From: Candidatus Competibacteraceae bacterium
GTDB taxonomy: Bacteria > Pseudomonadota > Gammaproteobacteria > Competibacterales > Competibacteraceae
DNA length: 35,225 bases
Assembly (NCBI GenBank): GCA_020444905.1
Contig: JAGRHQ010000014.1
Location: 1 to 35,225 of the forward strand
Reading direction: 5' to 3'
The notes under the pieces were generated by a model that had not been told where the DNA came from, made no database searches, and saw only the letters and a program-made list of their open reading frames with translations. Shown one piece after another: positions 1-8,230 of this stretch (position 1 is its first letter; each line of letters opens with the position of its first letter). Position numbers and translations under genes: made by a program.

Positions 1-1303
1 CGGTATGGGCAATCTGTGCCGCTGGCTGGCTGAGCAGGCCGAGGAACTGGGCGTGGAAATCTACCCCGGCTTCGCCGCCGCCGAGGTGCTCTACGATGAC
101 GAGGGTACGGTGGTCGGAGTCGCCACCGGCGATATGGGCATCGACCGGGAAGGCCATCAGACCGACCAATACACGCCGGGTATGGAGCTGCGCGCCCGTT
201 ACACAATGTTCGCCGAGGGTTGCCGCGGCTCATTAACCAAGCTGCTGTCTGAGCGCTTCAACCTCCGCGAAGGCGTGGACCCGCAGACCTACGGCATTGG
301 CATCAAGGAATTGTGGGAAGTCGATCCTGCGAAACATGAGCCGGGCAAGATCGTCCATACCGTGGGCTGGCCGCTGGACCCCAGCACCTATGGCGGTTCC
401 TTCCTGTATCACCTGGAGAACAACCAGGTATCAGTCGGGTTCGTCATCGGCTTGGGCTATGAAAATCCGCATTTGTCTCCATTCGAAGAGTTCCAGCGCT
501 TCAAGACTCATCCCGACATTCGTCCGACGTTTGAGGGTGGCCGACGCATTGCCTACGGGGCGCGCGCCATTTCGGCGGGTGGCATCCAGTCCATTCCCAA
601 ATTGACCTTCCCCGGTGGCGTGTTGATCGGCGATACCGCTGGATTTTTGAACATGCCTAAGATCAAGGGCACGCACACGGCGATGAAATCCGGGATGGTC
701 GCCGCTGATGCCGTATTTGCCGCTGTTACAGCGGAAGAACCCCCGATCGAGATCACAGCTTATCCGGAACTGCTGCGGCAAAGCTGGTTGTGGGAAGAAC
801 TCTATCAAGTGCGCAATATCAAGCCCTCGTTCAGTTGGGGCCTGTGGGCGGCCATTGCCTACTCCGCACTCGATACCTATCTATTCCAGGGCAAGGCACC
901 GTGGACATTCCATCACAAGCCAGATCACGCCAAGCTGAAAAAAGCCAGCGAGTGTCCGAAAATCGAGTATCCAAAACCGGATGGCGTCATCAGTTTTGAT
1001 CGGCTGTCCTCGGTGTTTATCTCGAACACCAATCATGAAGAAGACCAGCCCTGTCACCTGACGCTGAAGGATTCAACCGTACCGATCCAGGTCAACTTGG
1101 CGCTGTACGACGCGCCTGAACAGCGCTATTGCCCGGCGGGGGTTTACGAGATCGTCCGGGATAGCGAGGGCAATAATCCCCGGTTGCAAATCAACGCGCA
1201 GAATTGTGTGCATTGCAAGACATGCGATATCAAGGACCCCACCCAGAATATCCACTGGGTGACGCCGCAGGGGGGCGATGGCCCGAACTATCCGAATATG
1301 TGA
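1..1303 (+). CDS. Electron transfer flavoprotein-ubiquinone oxidoreductase, 3' part
   Basis: This is the C-terminal part (about 433 codons) of ETF-QO, the inner-membrane flavo-iron-sulfur enzyme that passes electrons from reduced ETF to ubiquinone. The reading frame is already open at base 2, so the true start lies before the window and the ATG at 5 is internal. The stretch EELGVEIYPGFAAAEV belongs to the FAD/quinone part, and GVLIGDTAGFLNMPKIKGTH is the second FAD-contacting segment. The C-terminal ferredoxin-like domain keeps its four cysteines, one in YCPAG and three in CVHCKTC, as ligands for one 4Fe-4S cluster, and ends in the family's GGDGPNYPNM-type tail. The protein is complete at its C-terminus, and a hairpin follows its stop. 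The family call is very secure. Confidence 0.95.
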   Translation, partial: GMGNLCRWLAEQAEELGVEIYPGFAAAEVLYDDEGTVVGVATGDMGIDREGHQTDQYTPGMELRARYTMFAEGCRGSLTKLLSERFNLREGVDPQTYGIGIKELWEVDPAKHEPGKIVHTVGWPLDPSTYGGSFLYHLENNQVSVGFVIGLGYENPHLSPFEEFQRFKTHPDIRPTFEGGRRIAYGARAISAGGIQSIPKLTFPGGVLIGDTAGFLNMPKIKGTHTAMKSGMVAADAVFAAVTAEEPPIEITAYPELLRQSWLWEELYQVRNIKPSFSWGLWAAIAYSALDTYLFQGKAPWTFHHKPDHAKLKKASECPKIEYPKPDGVISFDRLSSVFISNTNHEEDQPCHLTLKDSTVPIQVNLALYDAPEQRYCPAGVYEIVRDSEGNNPRLQINAQNCVHCKTCDIKDPTQNIHWVTPQGGDGPNYPNM

Positions 1304-1308
1304 GAAAC

Positions 1309-1334
1309 ACCCTAGGGCGCTGCCCTGGGGTTTG
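1309..1334 (+). terminator. Terminator-like hairpin after ETF-QO
   Basis: A stem of nine to ten pairs starts six bases after the ETF-QO stop. The arm CCCTAGGGC (1310-1318) pairs with GCCCTGGGG (1322-1330) around a GCT loop, with one G-T wobble, and TTT follows. The GC-rich stem fits an intrinsic terminator, but the T tract is short, so termination may be weak. It lies just before the Uma2 gene, whose Shine-Dalgarno sequence begins about 15 bases later. Confidence 0.5.
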
Positions 1335-1356
1335 CCAATCCCATGGAGATCCCGCC

Positions 1357-1941
1357 ATGTCCCTGCAACCCAAATCTTATTTGAGTCCTGAAGACTATCT
1401 GGCCCTCGAACGCAGCGCTGATTTCAAGAGCGAATATTTCGATGGAGAAATATTCGCCATGACCGGCGCCAGCGAACCGCATAATCTGATTATGATCAGT
1501 ACGATTCGTGAGTTGAGTACCCAACTTAAGAAACGCCCCTGCAAGCTCTACGCAAACGATATGCGTGTCAAGGTCAGTCCGACCGGGTTGTACACCTATC
1601 CCGACCTGATCGTGGTTTGTGGCAAGGCGCAATTCGACGATACGCATTTCGATACGCTGCTGAATCCCACCCTGATCATCGAAGTGCTCTCCGATTCGAC
1701 CGAAGCCTATGACCGGGGCCGCAAGTTCGAGCATTACCGTAAACTGGAGTCGCTGGCCGAGTACGTGCTGATCGCCCAGCATCGCCCCCACATCGAATCG
1801 TACCGGCGGCAACCGGATCAAAGTTGGCTGTTGACCGAAAGCGCCGGGCTGGACAACATCTTCCGACTGGATTCGATCAACTGCGAACTGGCGCTGGCCG
1901 AGGTATACGACAAGATTGAATTTAACGATGCTAACGATTAG
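1357..1941 (+). CDS. Uma2-family (DUF820) PD-(D/E)XK nuclease-like protein
   Basis: A 194-residue protein of the Uma2/DUF820 family, which has the restriction-endonuclease-like fold; its cellular role is unknown. The N-terminus SPEDYLALERSADFKSEYFD is the usual family opening. The candidate active-site pieces are Asp in YPDLIVV, Glu in LIIEVLSDST and Lys in RKFEHYR. The ATG at 1357 is chosen because GGAGA stands seven bases upstream and the family motif begins a few residues in. The frame is open further back into ETF-QO, but that extension is not family sequence. Such genes are usually scattered singletons, abundant in cyanobacteria and some Proteobacteria. A second, divergent copy lies at 31659-32216. 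It stands between two housekeeping genes with no obvious link to either. Confidence 0.85.
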   Translation: MSLQPKSYLSPEDYLALERSADFKSEYFDGEIFAMTGASEPHNLIMISTIRELSTQLKKRPCKLYANDMRVKVSPTGLYTYPDLIVVCGKAQFDDTHFDTLLNPTLIIEVLSDSTEAYDRGRKFEHYRKLESLAEYVLIAQHRPHIESYRRQPDQSWLLTESAGLDNIFRLDSINCELALAEVYDKIEFNDAND

Positions 1942-2031
1942 AAGAACCAATGCAGCGTGGTTTTTCAGGCCGGGAATGTTATCTTAACGCGGGTCAGCAT
2001 TCCTTCAGAACCCTCTCCGGAAACAGAGTCT

Positions 2032-3024
2032 ATGAACAACCCAGTCCTTCTTTCCCAACCGCTTTCTCCCGTACAACAGCCCGTTTTCCATGCTCCCGCC
2101 TGGACGGTGGATACCGTGCTCGATCTCTTTGAATTACCTTTCGCTGACCTGATCTTTCGAGCGCAACAGGCCCTGCGCGAGCACTTCGATCCCAACGCGA
2201 TCCAGCGCTCAAGCCTACTCTCGGTCAAAACCGGCAACTGCTCCGAAGATTGCGGCTATTGCTCGCAGTCCAAGCGCTACCAGACGGGTCTGGAAACGCA
2301 ACGCCTGCTCTCCACCGAGGAAGTCCTGGCGGCGGCCCGGGCCGCCAAAGAAAAGGGCGCCGGCCGATTCTGCATGGGCGCGGCCTGGCGCGGTCCGAAG
2401 GAGAAGGACCTGCCAGCGGTCATGGAAATGGTACAGGCCGTCAAAGCGCTGGGGCTGGAAACCTGCGTCACCCTGGGCATTCTCAAGGACGGTCAGGCTG
2501 AACAACTGAAGGAAGCCGGCCTGGACTACTACAACCATAATCTCGATACCGCCCCGGAATTTTACGGTGACATCGTCACGACACACACCTATCAGGACCG
2601 GTTGGACACCTTGCAGCGGGTGCGCGAAGCCGGCCTGAAGATTTGCAGCGGCGGCATCGTTGGCATGGGGGAAACACGCCAGCATCGCGCTGGGTTAATT
2701 GCGAAACTGGCCAATCTCGATCCACCGCCGGAATCGGTACCCATTAACAATCTGGTGCCGATTCCAGGAACGCCGCTGGCCAATAGCAATCCCATCGACA
2801 TTTTCGAATTTGTCCGCACGATTGCCGCTGCCCGCATCACCATGCCGAGCAGCTATGTGCGCCTGTCCGCCGGGCGCGAGCAAATGAGCGAAACCGAACA
2901 GACGCTGTGTTTTCTGGCAGGCGCCAATTCGATTTTTTATGGCGATCATCTGTTGACCACCAGCAATTCCCAGACATCTCTCGATAACGGGTTATTTCAA
3001 AAACTGGGCCTGCACGGCGTCTGA
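2032..3024 (+). CDS. bioB: Biotin synthase BioB
   Basis: Biotin synthase, the radical SAM enzyme that inserts sulfur into dethiobiotin in the last step of biotin synthesis. It has 330 residues, normal for the family. The SAM-cluster motif [13 protein letters not shown] gives Cys70, Cys74 and Cys77, and the TIM-barrel signatures YYNHNLDT and [10 protein letters not shown] are present. YVRLSAGRE, conserved near the C-terminus, carries the arginine ligand of the 2Fe-2S cluster. The ATG at 2032 is preferred to an upstream in-frame GTG at 1957 because the extra 25 residues do not look like BioB; the Shine-Dalgarno is weak (GGAAA). It is the first gene of a six-gene run ending at bioD. I looked in 1942-2031 for a BirA-type palindromic operator and saw none. 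Confidence 0.97.
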   Translation: MNNPVLLSQPLSPVQQPVFHAPAWTVDTVLDLFELPFADLIFRAQQALREHFDPNAIQRSSLLSVKTGNCSEDCGYCSQSKRYQTGLETQRLLSTEEVLAAARAAKEKGAGRFCMGAAWRGPKEKDLPAVMEMVQAVKALGLETCVTLGILKDGQAEQLKEAGLDYYNHNLDTAPEFYGDIVTTHTYQDRLDTLQRVREAGLKICSGGIVGMGETRQHRAGLIAKLANLDPPPESVPINNLVPIPGTPLANSNPIDIFEFVRTIAAARITMPSSYVRLSAGREQMSETEQTLCFLAGANSIFYGDHLLTTSNSQTSLDNGLFQKLGLHGV

Positions 3025-3050
3025 GAGGCCAAGTCACCCATCGCCTCTTT
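3024..3050 (+). terminator. Weak hairpin between bioB and the DHH gene
   Basis: AGAGGC (3024-3029) can pair with GCCTCT (3043-3048) across a 13-base loop, followed by two Ts. The stem is only six pairs, so this is at most a leaky terminator or an mRNA-processing hairpin directly after the bioB stop. Confidence 0.2.
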
Positions 3051-3078
3051 AAACCAAACCAACAATCAGGAGTCCCCG

Positions 3079-4005
3079 ATGACTGAAAGATTTCGCTTGG
3101 TCACACGCAGCGACATGGATGGCCTGGTGTGCGCGGTTTTGCTCAACGAGTTGAAATTGATTGACGACATCAAGTTTGTGCATCCCAAGGACATGCAGGA
3201 TGGCAAGATCAAAATCAGCGACCACGACATCACGACGAATCTGCCTTATGTGCCTGGCGTACATCTGGCGTTTGATCATCACTCGTCAGAAATCCTGCGC
3301 AACGAAGAGCATGATAATCATATCATTGACCCGAATGCGCCGTCAGCGGCCCGGGTGGTGTTCGATTATTACGGCGGCAAGGCCCGTTTCTCCGCCATCA
3401 GCGATGAAATGATGGTTGCGGTGGACAAAGCGGATTCGGCGCAGTTCTCTAAAGAGGAAATTCTTGAACCGAAAGGCTGGGAACTGCTCTCCTTTCTCAT
3501 GGACGCCCGCACCGGACTTGGGCGATTTCACAATTTCCGGATTTCCAATTACCAGTTGATGATGAATCTCATCGACTATTGCCGCAGTCACGGCATTGAC
3601 GACATCCTGCAATTGCCAGATGTTCAGGAACGGGTGAATATCTACCTCGAACACGCGCCCAAGGCCAAGGAACAGATTCAACGTTGCAGTACGGTGCATA
3701 ACAATCTGGTCGTGCTTGATTTGCGCAATGAAGAAACAATATGGGCGACCAACCGGTTTACGATCTATGCGCTGTTCCCGCAAACTAATATCTCGATCCA
3801 TGTGATGTGGGGCTTTCAAAAGCAGAACACGGTGTTCGCCACCGGCAAGTCAATTTTAAACCGGACGTCTAAAACCAATATCGGCGAGTTGATGTTGCGC
3901 TATGGCGGCGGCGGTCATGAAAACGCTGGCACCTGCCAGATTAGCCACGATCAGGCGAATACCGTATTAGCCGAGTTGATTGCGCGCATTACCCAGGATG
4001 GCTAA
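3079..4005 (+). CDS. DHH/DHHA1-family phosphoesterase (exopolyphosphatase-like)
   Basis: A 308-residue member of the DHH phosphoesterase superfamily, which includes RecJ, NrnA-type oligoribonucleases and PPX-type pyrophosphatases. The metal-binding motifs are visible in order: SDMDG at residues 11-15, SDHDI near 47-51, DHH at 66-68, and the DHHA1 substrate motif GGGGHENAG at 276-284. The substrate cannot be told from sequence; single-stranded nucleic acid ends, oligonucleotides or cyclic dinucleotide products are the family options, and the usual automatic label is exopolyphosphatase. The start is clear, with AGGAG nine bases before the ATG. It lies inside the biotin cluster between bioB and bioA, 54 bases after bioB and next to the bioA start, so it is probably co-transcribed. 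No known biotin step needs such an enzyme. Confidence 0.85.
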   Translation: MTERFRLVTRSDMDGLVCAVLLNELKLIDDIKFVHPKDMQDGKIKISDHDITTNLPYVPGVHLAFDHHSSEILRNEEHDNHIIDPNAPSAARVVFDYYGGKARFSAISDEMMVAVDKADSAQFSKEEILEPKGWELLSFLMDARTGLGRFHNFRISNYQLMMNLIDYCRSHGIDDILQLPDVQERVNIYLEHAPKAKEQIQRCSTVHNNLVVLDLRNEETIWATNRFTIYALFPQTNISIHVMWGFQKQNTVFATGKSILNRTSKTNIGELMLRYGGGGHENAGTCQISHDQANTVLAELIARITQDG

Positions 4006-4021
4006 GGGTAAATCATTCACG

Positions 4022-5347
4022 ATGACCAGCAACGCGGATTGGTTGAACCGTAGCCTGAAAGCGGTCTGGCATCCCTGCACTCAAATGAAATGGCACGACG
4101 ATGGCGCGTTGCCGTTGGTGCCGGTCGCTCGTGGTCAGGGTGCCTGGTTATATGATTTCGACGGGCGGCGTTACCTGGACGCCATCGGTTCCTGGTGGGT
4201 CAATTTGTTCGGCCACGCCAATCCGCGGATTAGCGCCGCCATTCGCGATCAGCTGGATCGGCTGGAGCATGTGATTCTGGCCGGCTTTACCCATGCGCCA
4301 GTGGTGGAGTTGTCGGAACGGCTGTCAGCCCTGACCGGCGGGACGCTTGGCCACTGTTTCTATGCCTCGGATGGCTCTTCGGCGGTGGAAATTGCCCTAA
4401 AAATGTCGGCTCACTACTGGCGTAATCATGGCCAGCCGGACAAACACCGGTTTGTCTGCCTCACTGGCAGCTATCACGGCGAAACCCTGGGAACGTTGGG
4501 CGTCAGCGATGTCGAGTTGTACAAGGAAGCCTACGGGCCGCTGATGCGCCACGCCATCACCGTGCAATCGCCCGATATCCGCCAGGCCAAGCCTTGGGAA
4601 AGCGCCGCCGATTTCACGCACCGGGCAGCGGCGGAATTGGAAGCCGTACTGAAGCTTCAACATGAACAGATTTCCGCCTTGATCGTCGAACCGCTGGTGC
4701 AGGGCGCCGGCGGCATGGCTATGTACGACCCCGAGTATTTGCAGCGCGCGCGCGCCTTATGCGACCAATATCGGGTGCATTTGATCGCTGATGAAATTAT
4801 GGTCGGTTTTGGCCGCACCGGAACGCTGTTCGCTCACGAGCAAGCCAGCATCCGCCCTGATTTCCTCTGTCTGTCCAAAGGACTGACCAGCGGTTATCTA
4901 CCGCTGTCCGTGGCGCTGACGACCGACGCCGTGTATGCCGCCTTCTACGACGATGCTGTGACGCGCGGCTTTCTGCATTCCCATTCCTTTACCGGCAATC
5001 CGCTGGCCTGTCGGGCGGCGCTGGCGACCCTGGATATTTTCGTCGAGGATCACATCCTTGACCGCAACCGGACCTTTGCCGAGCAATTCACCGAACTGCT
5101 CGCGCCTTTGGCAAATCATCCGTGCGTTCGGCATTTCCGCCAGCGCGGCATGATCTGGGCGCTGGACATCGATACTGATCGACCTGATTTTCGGTTGCGT
5201 TTCTATCGCGAGGCGCTGGCGCGGGAGATTTTCCTGCGTCCGCTTGGTACGACTGTGTATTTCATGCCGCCCTACATTCTCGATAATGACGAGGCCGCGC
5301 TGCTCGCGGAACAGGCGGTTGCGGCGCTAAACGCGGCGTTGGCATGA
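4022..5347 (+). CDS. bioA: Adenosylmethionine-8-amino-7-oxononanoate aminotransferase BioA
   Basis: DAPA aminotransferase, a PLP enzyme that converts KAPA to DAPA with S-adenosylmethionine as amino donor. It is a class III (fold type I) aminotransferase of 441 residues. VWHPCTQM near residue 15 and GSWWVNLFGH near 56 are typical of BioA. DGSSAVEIALK is the cofactor-phosphate region, ADEIMVGFGRTG holds the PLP-contacting Asp257, and CLSKGLTSGYLP holds the Schiff-base Lys286. The ATG at 4022 is chosen because AAGGG lies upstream (13-base spacing) and the protein begins like other BioA proteins. The ATG at 3998, which overlaps the DHH gene by eight bases, is the alternative. The gene's last four bases overlap the bioF start (ATGA). 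Confidence 0.96.
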   Translation: MTSNADWLNRSLKAVWHPCTQMKWHDDGALPLVPVARGQGAWLYDFDGRRYLDAIGSWWVNLFGHANPRISAAIRDQLDRLEHVILAGFTHAPVVELSERLSALTGGTLGHCFYASDGSSAVEIALKMSAHYWRNHGQPDKHRFVCLTGSYHGETLGTLGVSDVELYKEAYGPLMRHAITVQSPDIRQAKPWESAADFTHRAAAELEAVLKLQHEQISALIVEPLVQGAGGMAMYDPEYLQRARALCDQYRVHLIADEIMVGFGRTGTLFAHEQASIRPDFLCLSKGLTSGYLPLSVALTTDAVYAAFYDDAVTRGFLHSHSFTGNPLACRAALATLDIFVEDHILDRNRTFAEQFTELLAPLANHPCVRHFRQRGMIWALDIDTDRPDFRLRFYREALAREIFLRPLGTTVYFMPPYILDNDEAALLAEQAVAALNAALA

Positions 5348-6540
5348 TCTGGGACGAACTGGAAACCAGCCTTGCGCAACTGGCGGCTGAGGGTTTACTG
5401 CGCCAGCGTCGGATGCTGGATGCGCCCTGTGGTCCTGAGGCCGTGGTCGATGGCCGGCGCTTCATCGCCTTTTGTAGCAATGATTATCTTGGACTGGCCA
5501 ATCATCCTGCTCTCATCGCAGCGGTACAGAAAGCTGTGGCGCGCTGGGGCGTTGGCAGCGGCGCGTCGCATGTCGTCAGTGGCCATCTGCGCCCCCACGC
5601 CGAACTGGAAGAACGACTGGCCGCCTTCGTCGGTCGGGAGCAGGCCCTGTATTTCACCACCGGCTACATGGCGAATCTGGCCATCGCGCCGGCGCTTCTG
5701 GAGCGCCATGACGCCATTTTCGCCGACCGGCTCAATCACGCCTCGCTGATCGACGCCGCCCAGTTGGCGCGCGCTGAACATATTCGCTATCCGCATGGCG
5801 ATCTGGATGCGTTGGCCGACCGGCTGCAACGCAGTCGCGCGCGGCGCAAATTGATCCTGACCGATGCCGTGTTCAGCATGGATGGCGATCTGGCGCCGCT
5901 GCCGGAGCTGTTTGCACTGGCTGAACGGTTCGATGCCTGGCTGGTGGTCGATGACGCGCATGGATTCGGCGTTCTTGGTCCCAATGGGCGGGGCAGTCTG
6001 GCTCATTTTCAACTTCCCGCGTCACCCCGCCTGATTCTGATGGGCACTTTGGGTAAAGCGGCGGGCGTTTCCGGAGCATTCGTCGCTGGCGACCGGCGCG
6101 TGATCGAGTGGCTGATGCAACGAGGACGTTCCTACATTTTTACTACCGCCTCCAGTCCAGTGATCGCCGCCGCATTGTTGACCAGTTTGGAGTTGATTGC
6201 CGCCGGTGATGACCGGCGCGCGCATTTGCAAAAATTGATTACACAGTTGCGTGAGGGACTTGAGGAGTTATCTTGGCGATTGTTGCCTTCGCCAACCGCG
6301 ATTCAACCGCTGGTGATCGGTGATAATCCGACGACCCTGGCGCTGGCGGAACAATTACTTGCCAAGGGTCTGTGGGTTCCAGCGATTCGTCCGCCCACCG
6401 TGCCAGCAGGTACGGCGCGGCTGCGAATTTCCCTGTCAGCGGCCCATACCACCGAGCAAGTGGACGCCTTGCTCACGGCGCTAAGGGGTTGTGTTGAGCT
6501 TGATACGCAGGTCTCCCTTACCAGCCCTCCCCTTTGCTAA
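5344..6540 (+). CDS. bioF: 8-amino-7-oxononanoate synthase BioF
   Basis: KAPA synthase, a PLP enzyme of the alpha-oxoamine synthase family that condenses pimeloyl-ACP with L-alanine. It has 398 residues. The motifs [35 protein letters not shown] and [12 protein letters not shown] (Schiff-base Lys238) are all intact. It starts inside the bioA stop (ATGA overlap), so translation is probably coupled. The last 15 or so residues (from about ELDTQV) run past the normal end of the fold. They are encoded by pyrimidine-rich sequence that forms the left arm of a hairpin shared with the start of bioC. The catalytic part should be unaffected. Confidence 0.96.
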   Translation: MIWDELETSLAQLAAEGLLRQRRMLDAPCGPEAVVDGRRFIAFCSNDYLGLANHPALIAAVQKAVARWGVGSGASHVVSGHLRPHAELEERLAAFVGREQALYFTTGYMANLAIAPALLERHDAIFADRLNHASLIDAAQLARAEHIRYPHGDLDALADRLQRSRARRKLILTDAVFSMDGDLAPLPELFALAERFDAWLVVDDAHGFGVLGPNGRGSLAHFQLPASPRLILMGTLGKAAGVSGAFVAGDRRVIEWLMQRGRSYIFTTASSPVIAAALLTSLELIAAGDDRRAHLQKLITQLREGLEELSWRLLPSPTAIQPLVIGDNPTTLALAEQLLAKGLWVPAIRPPTVPAGTARLRISLSAAHTTEQVDALLTALRGCVELDTQVSLTSPPLC

Positions 6541-6547
6541 AGGGGGG
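6527..6547 (+). repeat. Hairpin spanning the bioF stop and the bioC ribosome binding site
   Basis: CTCCCCTTT (6527-6535) pairs with AAAGGGGGG (6539-6547) around the three-base loop GCT, giving nine pairs including one wobble. The bioF TAA stop (6538-6540) lies in the loop and right arm. The right arm is also the only purine-rich Shine-Dalgarno candidate for the bioC ATG at 6553. Folding would hide the bioC ribosome binding site, while ribosomes finishing bioF would open it. Short CCCCTTTNNNAAAGGGG palindromes are common dispersed repeats in bacterial genomes, so this may be a repeat insertion that was co-opted. Confidence 0.6.
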
Positions 6548-6552
6548 AACCT

Positions 6553-7407
6553 ATGACTCGCAATCAACTGAGAAACGATCGCAGCTTCTCTCCAGAATTA
6601 CCCGCCAAGCGGCGCATTCGTCAGGCTTTCGATCAGGCGGCGGCCACCTACGATGAAGCCGCTGATGTGCAGCGCGAGGTCTGCGACCGGCTAGCTCGAT
6701 GTTTCGAGCAGATCGGCAACGACTTTCAACCGGGAACCGTTTTGGAAGCCGGCTGTGGCACAGGCTATGGTGTGCAGTGGTTGCGGCAACGTTGGCCTCG
6801 CGCTGAGCTAACATTAGTTGATTTCGCATCGGGTATGCTGATTGCTTCACGCTTGCAATGTCCATGTACGATGCAGGTTTGCGCCGATATTGAGGCGTTG
6901 CCTTTTGCTGACCAGCGGTTTGATTTGTACTGGTCGAGCCTGGCCTGGCAGTGGAACGATCCGCGACAGTGTTTAACCGAAGCAGGACGAGTGCTGCGAC
7001 CTGGCGGGAGGTTGGCGGTAGCGACGCTGGGGATCGATAATTTCCACGAGTTGCGCCATGCTTTCGCCGCCATCGATGATTACAGTCATGTGCTGACGAT
7101 CCCAACGCCCGAACGCTTGTTGGCGCATTGCCGGGTGGATGGCTGGACCGTGAATATCTGGCAGAGGCAAGCGGTGCGCCGGCATTATCCCGACCTGCGC
7201 ACCCTGCTGCGCCGGGTTAAGGCGGTGGGCGCCCGCGAGGTGGAACAACGCCGACCTGCCCCGTTCGGGCGGACCGCCTGGCAGGCCGTCACCGCGCGTT
7301 ACGAGCAGTTGCGCGAACCCGAGGGATTGCCACTAACTTACGATGTGGTCTGGCTTATTGCGCATCGGCTGCAAAAGGTACGCGGTGCGTACCCTACAAT
7401 TGCATGA
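6553..7407 (+). CDS. bioC: Malonyl-ACP O-methyltransferase BioC
   Basis: SAM-dependent methyltransferase that methylates malonyl-ACP so that fatty-acid synthesis can build the pimeloyl chain. It has 284 residues. The family opening RIRQAFDQAAATYDEAADVQ (residues 21-40) is followed by SAM motif I, VLEAGCGTGYG, at 63-73. The substrate-binding region SLAWQWNDP and the post-motif LRPGGRLAVATLG follow. The C-terminal LTYDVVWLIAHR matches the usual BioC ending. The final residues, about KVRGAYPTIA, and the stop come from the first copy of a 48-bp repeat. The Shine-Dalgarno is the G-run of a hairpin. No bioH, bioG or other pimeloyl-ACP esterase gene is next to it, which is where one often occurs. 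Confidence 0.95.
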   Translation: MTRNQLRNDRSFSPELPAKRRIRQAFDQAAATYDEAADVQREVCDRLARCFEQIGNDFQPGTVLEAGCGTGYGVQWLRQRWPRAELTLVDFASGMLIASRLQCPCTMQVCADIEALPFADQRFDLYWSSLAWQWNDPRQCLTEAGRVLRPGGRLAVATLGIDNFHELRHAFAAIDDYSHVLTIPTPERLLAHCRVDGWTVNIWQRQAVRRHYPDLRTLLRRVKAVGAREVEQRRPAPFGRTAWQAVTARYEQLREPEGLPLTYDVVWLIAHRLQKVRGAYPTIA

Positions 7408-7481
7408 TCGATGTGGCTGCAAAAGGTACGCGGTGCGTACCCTACAATTGCATGATCGATGTAGGGTACGCATTGCGTACC
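7367..7481 (+). repeat. Palindromic repeat array between bioC and bioD
   Basis: Two identical 48-bp units lie head to tail at 7367-7414 and 7415-7462. Each contains the palindrome GGTACGC-GGT-GCGTACC (7377-7393 and 7425-7441). A third palindrome, GGTACGC-ATT-GCGTACC (7465-7481), lies in the opposite orientation, so that GCGTACCCTACA (7435-7446) pairs perfectly with TGTAGGGTACGC (7460-7471) over a 13-base loop. The bioC stop codon (7405-7407) lies inside the first unit. This looks like a REP-like dispersed element with a tandem duplication. It may stall RNA polymerase or protect mRNA between bioC and bioD. Confidence 0.85.
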
Positions 7482-7525
7482 GCTTGATAATAGCAGTGAG
7501 GGGTTGAGGGAGAGGGGAGATGCAG

Positions 7526-8203
7526 ATGAAACAGGCATTTTTTGTAACGGGTACGGATACCGGCGTCGGTAAAACCTTGGTGACCTGCGCCCTGCTGCAT
7601 GCAACTCGTCAACAAGGTTCCACGACAGTGGGAATGAAGCCCATCGCAGCGGGGGTCGAGGATGACGGACGCAATGGCGATGTAACGCAATTGCTGGCGG
7701 CCAGTTCCATTCAACCCCCTCTGGCGCTGGTCAATCCCTATCTGTATATACCGCCAATTGCGCCGCACATCGCAGCTCAAGAGGCGGGCAAGTCCGTCGA
7801 TATCGCGGTGATCGCGGAAGCCTTCACCCAATTGTGTGAGTTGGCCGAAGTGGTCTGGGTGGAAGGGGTTGGCGGGTTCCGGGTTCCGCTTGACGAATGT
7901 TCAGACACGGCTGATCTGGCCGTGGCGCTGGATTTGCCCATCATTTTGGTGGTTGGCATGCGCCTGGGTTGTCTGAATCATGCGCTGCTGACCGTCGAGG
8001 CAATTGCGACCCGGAATTTACGCTTGGCGGGCTGGGTCGCTAACCGGATTGATCCAGCCATGGCGCGGTTTGAGGCCAATGTTGAAACGCTCAGTGCGCG
8101 CCTGGAAGCGCCGTTGCTGGGAGTAACGCCGCATGGGACCAATCCAGTGCGGGCTGCCGGCGCACTGCGATTGACGGCATTACCGATGAACGTAGCGTCA
8201 TGA
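7526..8203 (+). CDS. bioD: Dethiobiotin synthetase BioD
   Basis: ATP-dependent dethiobiotin synthetase, which closes the ureido ring on DAPA with CO2. The protein is 225 residues. The P-loop VTGTDTGVGKT is at residues 7-17, KPIAAG carries the catalytic lysine region, and VEGVGGFRVPL is the second nucleotide/substrate loop. WVANRIDP is the usual base-binding segment. The ATG at 7526 is preferred because GGGGA (7514-7518) is seven bases upstream; an in-frame ATG at 7520 is too close to it. The purine tract that provides the Shine-Dalgarno directly follows the palindromic repeat array. It is the last gene of the biotin cluster and is convergent with the histidine kinase, 27 bases away. Confidence 0.95.
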   Translation: MKQAFFVTGTDTGVGKTLVTCALLHATRQQGSTTVGMKPIAAGVEDDGRNGDVTQLLAASSIQPPLALVNPYLYIPPIAPHIAAQEAGKSVDIAVIAEAFTQLCELAEVVWVEGVGGFRVPLDECSDTADLAVALDLPIILVVGMRLGCLNHALLTVEAIATRNLRLAGWVANRIDPAMARFEANVETLSARLEAPLLGVTPHGTNPVRAAGALRLTALPMNVAS

Positions 8204-8230
8204 GTATCTGACCAAAAAACCGATATCCCT

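Noticed and set aside
1204..1356. Extended N-terminus of the first Uma2 protein reaching into ETF-QO
   Set aside because: The extra residues are the shifted reading of ETF-QO and the hairpin; the ATG at 1357 has its own Shine-Dalgarno and the family start.
1312..1950. Minus-strand frame opposite the first Uma2 gene
   Set aside because: The plus-strand Uma2 reading has clear family motifs and a ribosome binding site; the antisense one has neither.
1942..2031. BirA operator or biotin-responsive promoter upstream of bioB
   Set aside because: No TTGTAAACC-type palindrome and no convincing -35/-10 pair could be found.
3079..4005. DHH protein as the missing pimeloyl-ACP esterase
   Set aside because: It has metal-dependent phosphoesterase motifs and no Ser-His-Asp hydrolase signature, so an esterase role is not supported.
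7367..7462. CRISPR-like array
   Set aside because: Only two directly adjacent identical units with no unique spacers, and internally palindromic; it fits a REP-like element.
7338..7604. Minus-strand open frame with a repeated HAIVGYAPRTFCS segment
   Set aside because: The repetition only reflects the 48-bp DNA repeats between bioC and bioD. There is no ribosome binding site and the frame crosses two real genes.
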